This document shows, piece by piece, positions 59,096 to 64,000 of a DNA stretch of 64,000 bases. The DNA comes from JANNSX01 sp041397825 (GTDB lineage Bacteria; Pseudomonadota; Alphaproteobacteria; Rhizobiales; Hyphomicrobiaceae), in the NCBI GenBank assembly GCA_041397825.1, contig JAWKVX010000003.1, forward strand, positions 62,001 through 126,000, in the 5' to 3' direction. The notes below the pieces were generated by a model. It saw only the letters and a list, made by a program, of their open reading frames with translations. It had not been told where the DNA came from and did not search any database. Every line of letters begins with the position of its first letter. Within the stretch, counting starts at the first letter, position 1. The translations under genes and the position numbers were made by a program.

Positions 59096-60028
59096 ATGAC
59101 CACGCAATCCCGGCGACCCGGCCATGCCGACATCAAAACGGCCCAGCATGCCACCTTGATCGGCTTCCTGGCCACGCTCGGCTGGGCCTGCTACGGCGTG
59201 CTGATCGTCGCGACAGACAAGACGCCGTCGATGCTCGCACTGGCGATCTTCTTCTCGGCAGCGGCCATCACACTCGTTGGCCGCCGGTTGCTGCTCGGCC
59301 ATGGCGTCATCGATCTCCTAAGGATTCCCGCGCCGACGCTGGCGTTGGGATTCTTCGGCCTCTTCGGCAACAATCTTCTCTTCGTTCTCGCCTTCACCAG
59401 CGGCGCAAACCCGGTCTCGGTCAACATCGTTGCGTTTTCCTGGCCGGTGATGATGGTGGCGATCGTGCTGATCGTCGGGCTCGCCAGAGCGACGTGGTGG
59501 GACGCGTTGGCCATGGGTCTCGGTACGGCCGGGTTCATTGCCATCAGCTACGACGGCTCGCAGCTCTCATTGCATCCGGGGCTGCTGCTTGCGCTCGCAG
59601 GGGCCTTGCTGTGGGCCCTCTACTCGGCGCTCCGCCGGCTCGTGCCCGACGGCGTGCCGGACGCCATGACAGCGTTCGTTGCCTTGAGCGCTGTCGCGTC
59701 GTGGTTCGGAGTTCTCGTCATGGGGGAGCCCTTGCAGAGCTCGCTCGACGACGTGCTGGCCTTGGTTGTGGTCGGCATCCTGCCTGTGGGACTTGCCAAT
59801 CTCATGTGGGACTATGGCACCCGGCTCGGCGATCCGGTTCTGCTCGCCGGGCTGAGCTTCCTCGAGCCGCTGCTGGCGAGCTCGCTTGTCTCATTCTTTC
59901 ATGGCATCCCTTTTCGGGCAGCGGATATGGCGGGCCTGGTCCTCATTCTGCTCGGCATCGGCTGCAGCGTGGCGAGTGAGCGGCTGAGGCGGCGCTGGCT
60001 TGCCGTGGAGGACGCTGGGCGCTCTTGA
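59096..60028 (+). CDS. EamA/DMT-family transporter, YddG-like
   Basis: 310 residues with about ten membrane helices. The two EamA repeats start with TLIGFLATLGWACYGVLIVA and HPGLLLALAGALLWALYSAL. LLSFLEPLLASSL-type text (LAGLSFLEPLLASSLVSFF) and a C-terminal SERLRRRWLAV fit the family, whose members move amino acids or other small metabolites. It is adjacent to the DMSP-lyase-like gene and may export or import its substrate or product; this is an inference from position. Confidence 0.78.
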   Translation: MTTQSRRPGHADIKTAQHATLIGFLATLGWACYGVLIVATDKTPSMLALAIFFSAAAITLVGRRLLLGHGVIDLLRIPAPTLALGFFGLFGNNLLFVLAFTSGANPVSVNIVAFSWPVMMVAIVLIVGLARATWWDALAMGLGTAGFIAISYDGSQLSLHPGLLLALAGALLWALYSALRRLVPDGVPDAMTAFVALSAVASWFGVLVMGEPLQSSLDDVLALVVVGILPVGLANLMWDYGTRLGDPVLLAGLSFLEPLLASSLVSFFHGIPFRAADMAGLVLILLGIGCSVASERLRRRWLAVEDAGRS

Positions 60029-60143
60029 CCTCGGAGCCTCCGGGGGCTACGCCCAAATCGACGTTTCGCCTGGGCTTCCCGGGTGTTGACCGGCCCATCC
60101 ATCCCTGAGCGCTCATCCCGTCCGAGCAAGGAGACCTTCTGTC

Positions 60144-61163
60144 ATGCGCGTTTACTATGACCGCGATGCCGATCTCAATCTCATCAAAGGTAAGAAGGTC
60201 GCCGTCATCGGCTATGGAAGTCAGGGCCATGCGCACGTCCTCAACATGCGCGACTCGGGCGTCAAGGAGGTGGCGGTCGCGCTCCGCAAGGGCTCCCAAT
60301 CGGCCAAGAAGGCCGAGAAGGAGAAGCTCAAGGTGATGGAGGTCAAGAAGGCCGCCGAGTGGGCCGACGTGCTGATGATGCTGACACCGGACGAGCTGCA
60401 GGCCGACATTTACCGGGACGACCTGCACGACAACATGAAAGAGGGCGCGGCACTCCTCTTCGCGCATGGCCTCAACGTCCACTTCAATCTGATCGAGCCG
60501 CGCAAGGACATCGATGTGCTGATGGTGGCGCCGAAGGGCCCTGGACACACCGTTCGGTCCGAGTATGTGAAGGGCGGAGGCGTGCCCTGCCTCCTCGCCA
60601 TCCACCAGGATGCTTCCGGCAATAGCCATGATCTCGGTCTCTCCTACGCCTCGGCGATCGGTGGCGGCCGGGCCGGCATCATCGAGACCAGCTTCAAGGA
60701 GGAGTGCGAGACCGATCTTTTCGGCGAGCAGGTCGTGCTCTGCGGTGGCCTCGTTGAGCTCATCCGCGCCGGCTATGAGACCTTGGTCGAGGCCGGCTAT
60801 GCGCCTGAGATGGCCTATTTCGAATGTTTGCACGAAGTGAAGCTCATCGTCGACCTCATCTACGAGGGCGGCATCGCCAACATGAACTACTCGATCTCGA
60901 ATACGGCGGAGTACGGCGAGTACGTCACCGGCCCGAGGATCGTCACACCGGCAACGAAGGCGGAGATGAAGAGGGTTCTGGACGACATCCAGTCGGGCCG
61001 CTTCGCCCGGGACTGGATGCTCGAGAACAAGGTCAATCAGACCTCTTTCAAGGCCATGCGGGCAAAATCGGCTGCGCACCCGATCGAGGATGTCGGCGTG
61101 AAGCTCCGCGCCATGATGCCGTGGATCGGCAAAAACAAGCTCGTCGACAAGGACCGGAATTGA
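60144..61163 (+). CDS. ilvC: ketol-acid reductoisomerase (class I)
   Basis: 339 residues. The N-terminal NADPH-binding fold has KKVAVIGYGSQGHAHVLNMR. The C-terminal knotted domain has ETDLFGEQVVLCGGLVELIR and the metal-binding YFECLHEVKLIVDLIYEGG. The length marks the short class I form. It converts acetolactate to the dihydroxy acid in valine and isoleucine synthesis. The preceding genes break the usual ilvIH-ilvC spacing. The stop overlaps the GNAT start. Confidence 0.96.
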   Translation: MRVYYDRDADLNLIKGKKVAVIGYGSQGHAHVLNMRDSGVKEVAVALRKGSQSAKKAEKEKLKVMEVKKAAEWADVLMMLTPDELQADIYRDDLHDNMKEGAALLFAHGLNVHFNLIEPRKDIDVLMVAPKGPGHTVRSEYVKGGGVPCLLAIHQDASGNSHDLGLSYASAIGGGRAGIIETSFKEECETDLFGEQVVLCGGLVELIRAGYETLVEAGYAPEMAYFECLHEVKLIVDLIYEGGIANMNYSISNTAEYGEYVTGPRIVTPATKAEMKRVLDDIQSGRFARDWMLENKVNQTSFKAMRAKSAAHPIEDVGVKLRAMMPWIGKNKLVDKDRN

Positions 61164-61645
61164 CGGCAAAGGTAGGATACGTCAGTCGATACCGATTGCG
61201 CCGGGCGAGACCGGAAGAGGCCGGGCGGCTGACAGAACTTGCCATACGATCGAAGGCGTCGAACGGTTACGACAACGCATTCATGGCCGCCTGTGTCGGC
61301 GAGCTGACCGTGACGCCCGATCGTGTGGCGAACGGCGAGTTCTGGCTGACGGAGCTCGATGGCCGGATCACCGGCTTTTTCGAGCTCGTCACGGTTGATG
61401 GCACCGCCGAGGTCATGGCCCTGTTTGTCGAGCCTGACCTCAAGAATTCGGGAGTTGGCCGCGCGCTCTGGACCAAGCTTGTCCAATGTGCCGTGGCCGC
61501 CGGTGCCGCATGCATCGGCGTCGGATCCGATCCGTTCGCTCAAGGCTTCTATGAACGGATGGGATGCGTCGTCGTGGGAACGGAGCCTTCCGCATCGATT
61601 CCCGGTAGAGTCCTGCCCCGGCTCGTGCTGAGGTTGCCCGGCTGA
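61160..61645 (+). CDS. GNAT family acetyltransferase
   Basis: 161 residues from a TTG at 61160 that overlaps the ilvC stop (TTGA) and has AAGGA at the right distance; the much longer open frame upstream is a shadow inside ilvC. YRLRRARPEEAGRLTELAIR is the N-terminal helix of the GNAT fold. AEVMALFVEPDLKNSGVGRA is the acetyl-CoA-binding motif A with G-x-G-x-A-like loop, and FAQGFYERMGCVVVGTEPS the C-terminal part. Substrate unknown. Confidence 0.82.
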   Translation: MTAKVGYVSRYRLRRARPEEAGRLTELAIRSKASNGYDNAFMAACVGELTVTPDRVANGEFWLTELDGRITGFFELVTVDGTAEVMALFVEPDLKNSGVGRALWTKLVQCAVAAGAACIGVGSDPFAQGFYERMGCVVVGTEPSASIPGRVLPRLVLRLPG

Positions 61646-61729
61646 CCCGATCGGGTCGCATCCGGCAAATTTTCGCGATGCGGATGGATCGGTGGTAGCA
61701 TTGGCTCGTGCACGGAGGGAAATCGGACC

Positions 61730-62875
61730 GTGGCCCGTATTCGCATTGCCACCTTCAATGTCGAGAATCTGTACTCGCGCATCGCCTATGCCGACAACAT
61801 GGCACCCGGTGAGAACCATGTCGGACTCTATCGCTTCGACGATCCCGAGGAGCTCAGGCTGGCGCGGCGCATTGCCGAGGCCGTGGCGAGCGATGACAAG
61901 AGACAGCTGACCGCACTGGCGCTCAACGAGACACGCGCCGATGTGGTGTGTCTGCAGGAGGTCGACAATGCCAATGCCCTCCGGGTCTTCTACGAGCGCT
62001 ATCTGAAGCCTCAGATCGATACGGCAGCCGCAGTCGAAAAGCGGTCACTCAGGACCTCATTGCGAGCCCAGGGCCGCGGTCCAACCGGCGAGGAGATCGG
62101 AGCGATCGATCGCCACAACTATTTCGACTGGCGCCAGGTCGTGGAAGGAAACGACGGTCGTGGCATCGATGTCGGCGTTATGTCGAAGTACCCGATCCGT
62201 GTCACGAGCCATGCCAATCGGACGTTTGCCGAGCTCGGAGTCTGGTCTGCCGAGCTCGAGAGCTATCGGGAGTACATTGGTGGGAAGGAGCGGAGCCTCG
62301 CGAAGTCCGACAAGCTCTTCCGCCGCGATTGCCTCGAGGTCGATGTCGAGCTCGGTCAGAAATCGGTGACGATCTTCGTCTGCCATCTCAAATCGATGTC
62401 ACAGGATCGGGCGAAGACACGCGTCATGCGCCATGCCGAATCCCTGGCGATCCGGACTCTGATCGAGCGGCGCTTCGGACCAGGCGCATCCGAGGCGCCC
62501 TGGCTCGTTTGCGGCGACTTCAACGACTATGTCGAGATCGACGGCGCGCCCGAGACAGATCAAGACGGCAACCTGGTGCCGCATGGTCTGACACCCCTTC
62601 TGGATCCCGGATTTTCGGTCAATCTGGTGGCCCGCCGGCCGGCCGACGACCGTTGGACGACCTACTACGCCCCCGGTGATCTCTATACGCAGATCGACTT
62701 CATTCTGGCCTCGCCTGGTCTCGCCCGTGCCAATCCGAACGCCGTTCCCGAGATCATCCGCGGTGGGCAGCCTTACCGGGCAAAGCGTTACGAGGGGCCG
62801 CGCTATCCGCGAATCGGCTGGGATCGGCCGAAGGCTTCCGACCACTCGCCGATCGTGGTCGAGCTCGAGATCTGA
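61730..62875 (+). CDS. endonuclease/exonuclease/phosphatase-fold protein
   Basis: 381 residues from a GTG at 61730 with GGAGGGA upstream. The fold motifs appear in order: IATFNVENLYSRIAY, VVCLQEVDNANALRVF (metal-binding Glu), VCGDFNDYVEIDG, and a final ASDHSPIVVELEI with the catalytic Asp-His. VFVCHLKS-like IFVCHLKSMSQDRAKT is also present. Members hydrolyse phosphodiester bonds of nucleic acids or lipids; the target here is not evident. No signal peptide is seen. Confidence 0.8.
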   Translation: MARIRIATFNVENLYSRIAYADNMAPGENHVGLYRFDDPEELRLARRIAEAVASDDKRQLTALALNETRADVVCLQEVDNANALRVFYERYLKPQIDTAAAVEKRSLRTSLRAQGRGPTGEEIGAIDRHNYFDWRQVVEGNDGRGIDVGVMSKYPIRVTSHANRTFAELGVWSAELESYREYIGGKERSLAKSDKLFRRDCLEVDVELGQKSVTIFVCHLKSMSQDRAKTRVMRHAESLAIRTLIERRFGPGASEAPWLVCGDFNDYVEIDGAPETDQDGNLVPHGLTPLLDPGFSVNLVARRPADDRWTTYYAPGDLYTQIDFILASPGLARANPNAVPEIIRGGQPYRAKRYEGPRYPRIGWDRPKASDHSPIVVELEI

Positions 62876-62958
62876 GGCCGAAGGACCGGCCAAAGTGGCT
62901 GGCATCCGGTTGGCTGGCGGTGCTAAGACTGCGCCCGAGCAGTTAAGAGGCGAGAATC

Positions 62959-64000
62959 GTGCAGGAGCGGTCGACGACGAGCGATGGTGGCGTGGCCCTG
63001 GAGGCCAATAAGCCTCAGAAGGCCACCTCGAGGATCGCCGAGGAGATCGCCCGTCGGCGAACCTTTGCCATCATCTCGCATCCGGATGCCGGCAAGACCA
63101 CGCTGACGGAGAAGCTATTGCTCTTCGGCGGCGCCATCCAGCTTGCCGGCCAGGTGAAGGCCAAGAAGGACAAACGCAACACGCGCTCCGATTGGATGGC
63201 GATCGAGCGATCGCGCGGCATCTCGGTTGTCACCTCCGTCATGACCTTCGAGTACGGTGGGGCGGTGCTGAACCTTCTCGATACGCCGGGCCACGAGGAC
63301 TTCTCAGATCAGACCTATCGGACACTCACCGCCGTCGATAGTGCGATCATGGTGATCGACGCCGCAAAGGGTATCGAGGCGCGCACCTTGAAGCTGTTCG
63401 AGATCTGCCGGTTGCGCGACATTCCGATCATCACCTTCGTCAACAAGATGGATCGCGAGAGCCGCGACCCGCTCGATCTGCTCCAGGAGATTTCCGATCA
63501 ACTCGCCCTCGATACGGCGCCGATCGTCTGGCCGATCGGGCAGGGGCAGGACTTTCGCGGTACCTACGACCTCTCGGAGCGACGCGTTCGCCGGCTCGAC
63601 CAGGAGGGCGACGGTACCGTCGTCAGCGGTCCCGACGACCCGGACGTCCTCGGCCTCATGCATCCAGAGACTGCGAAACGCTGGCGCGATGACGTCGAGC
63701 TGGTACAGGAGGCCGGCGGCAGGTTCGATCTGGACGCTTTCCGGCACGGCGCGCTGACACCCGTCTATTTCGGCAGCGCGCTCCGTAATTTCGGCGTGCG
63801 AACGCTGCTCGACTCACTCATCGCCTATGCGCCGCCACCCCGCCCGCAAAGCTCCGCCGCCCGGGAGATTCAGCCCGACGAGCCGGCGATGACCGGCATC
63901 ATCTTCAAGATCCAGGCCAACATGGATCCGAACCATCGTGACCGCATGGCCTTCATGCGGGTGTGCTCGGGCGTGCTCACACGCGGCATGAAGGTGAAGC
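62959..64000 (+). CDS. prfC: peptide chain release factor 3 (partial, 3' end beyond window)
   Basis: The frame is open from a GTG at 62959 (AAGAGG upstream) to the window edge, 347 codons. The G domain has the P-loop RRTFAIISHPDAGKTTLTEK, switch II LDTPGHEDFSDQTYRTLTAV and the NKMDRESRDPLD motif. RNTRSDWMAIERSRGISVV is characteristic of RF3 rather than EF-G. RF3 is a GTPase that removes RF1/RF2 after termination. A GTG at 62992 is an alternative start. The C-terminal domains are outside the window. Confidence 0.95.
   Translation, partial: MQERSTTSDGGVALEANKPQKATSRIAEEIARRRTFAIISHPDAGKTTLTEKLLLFGGAIQLAGQVKAKKDKRNTRSDWMAIERSRGISVVTSVMTFEYGGAVLNLLDTPGHEDFSDQTYRTLTAVDSAIMVIDAAKGIEARTLKLFEICRLRDIPIITFVNKMDRESRDPLDLLQEISDQLALDTAPIVWPIGQGQDFRGTYDLSERRVRRLDQEGDGTVVSGPDDPDVLGLMHPETAKRWRDDVELVQEAGGRFDLDAFRHGALTPVYFGSALRNFGVRTLLDSLIAYAPPPRPQSSAAREIQPDEPAMTGIIFKIQANMDPNHRDRMAFMRVCSGVLTRGMKVK

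Noticed and set aside
60824..61159. N-terminal extension of the GNAT gene
   Set aside because: It is an out-of-frame reading of ilvC; the GNAT fold starts after the TTG at 61160.

Overview
This 64 kb window is a high-GC (roughly two thirds by eye), densely coding chromosome segment from an alphaproteobacterium, most likely a Hyphomicrobiales/Rhizobiales member. The grounds are an RcGTA-type gene transfer agent tail cluster, a FeuP/FeuQ-like two-component system next to a ccmIEFH operon, a degP-regulator-kinase-glnE block, phosphatidylcholine synthase, an SspB/ClpXP adaptor, and a circularly permuted two-piece tmRNA whose tag reads ANDNYAEVAVAA. No ribosomal RNA operon, tRNA, insertion sequence or CRISPR array was found. 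All calls come from reading the sequence and translations; no database search was run.

Layout. (1) 1-15.1 kb: structural genes of a GTA-like particle in RcGTA order (prohead protease end, capsid, g6-g15), a long repeat-containing DUF2793 tail protein, and a peptidoglycan hydrolase that reads through into a holin-like tail. (2) 15.2-18.5 kb: a small exported protein, a FeuP/FeuQ-like two-component system, and a glycine-zipper lipoprotein with a clear terminator. (3) 18.5-22.6 kb: ccmI-ccmE-ccmF-ccmH for cytochrome c maturation, then a convergent secreted trypsin-like protease with a peptidoglycan-binding domain. (4) 23.9-30.5 kb: a DegP-type protease, a second two-component system and glnE. 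(5) 30.6-36.6 kb: an ECF sigma/anti-sigma/CnrX-like sensor operon, a membrane histidine-phosphotransfer-type protein lacking an ATPase domain, aminopeptidase N, and an orphan HlyC-type lysine acyltransferase.

(6) 36.6-42.4 kb, almost all on the minus strand: an aminotransferase, a ribbon-helix-helix protein, DUF4169, fumarase C, a coiled-coil membrane protein, an ATP-grasp protein, sspB and the ssrA tmRNA. The adaptor that recognises ssrA tags therefore sits directly downstream of the RNA that adds them. (7) 42.5-48.6 kb: CPBP protease, thyA, folA, hflK-hflC-DUF2065-degP. (8) 48.8-50.5 kb: the most unusual locus, an exported protein with a Tat-like signal and a Ser/Gly/Arg repeat tail, followed by an HPr-kinase-like protein fused to a PqqD domain. 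(9) 50.5-54.5 kb: pcs, serB, an SHMT-like enzyme and miaA. (10) 54.6-64 kb: ilvI, ilvH and ilvC for branched-chain amino acids, interrupted by an unknown membrane protein, a DMSP-lyase-type cupin and an EamA transporter; then a GNAT, an endonuclease/phosphatase-fold protein and the 5' part of prfC.

Proteolysis and envelope quality control recur through the window: two Deg proteases, HflKC, SspB/tmRNA, a CPBP protease, PepN, two two-component systems and an ECF system. Most of the rest is core metabolism. The accessory novelty lies in the kinase-PqqD locus, the orphan acyltransferase, the DMSP-lyase-like gene, the ATPase-less kinase and the endolysin-holin fusion.
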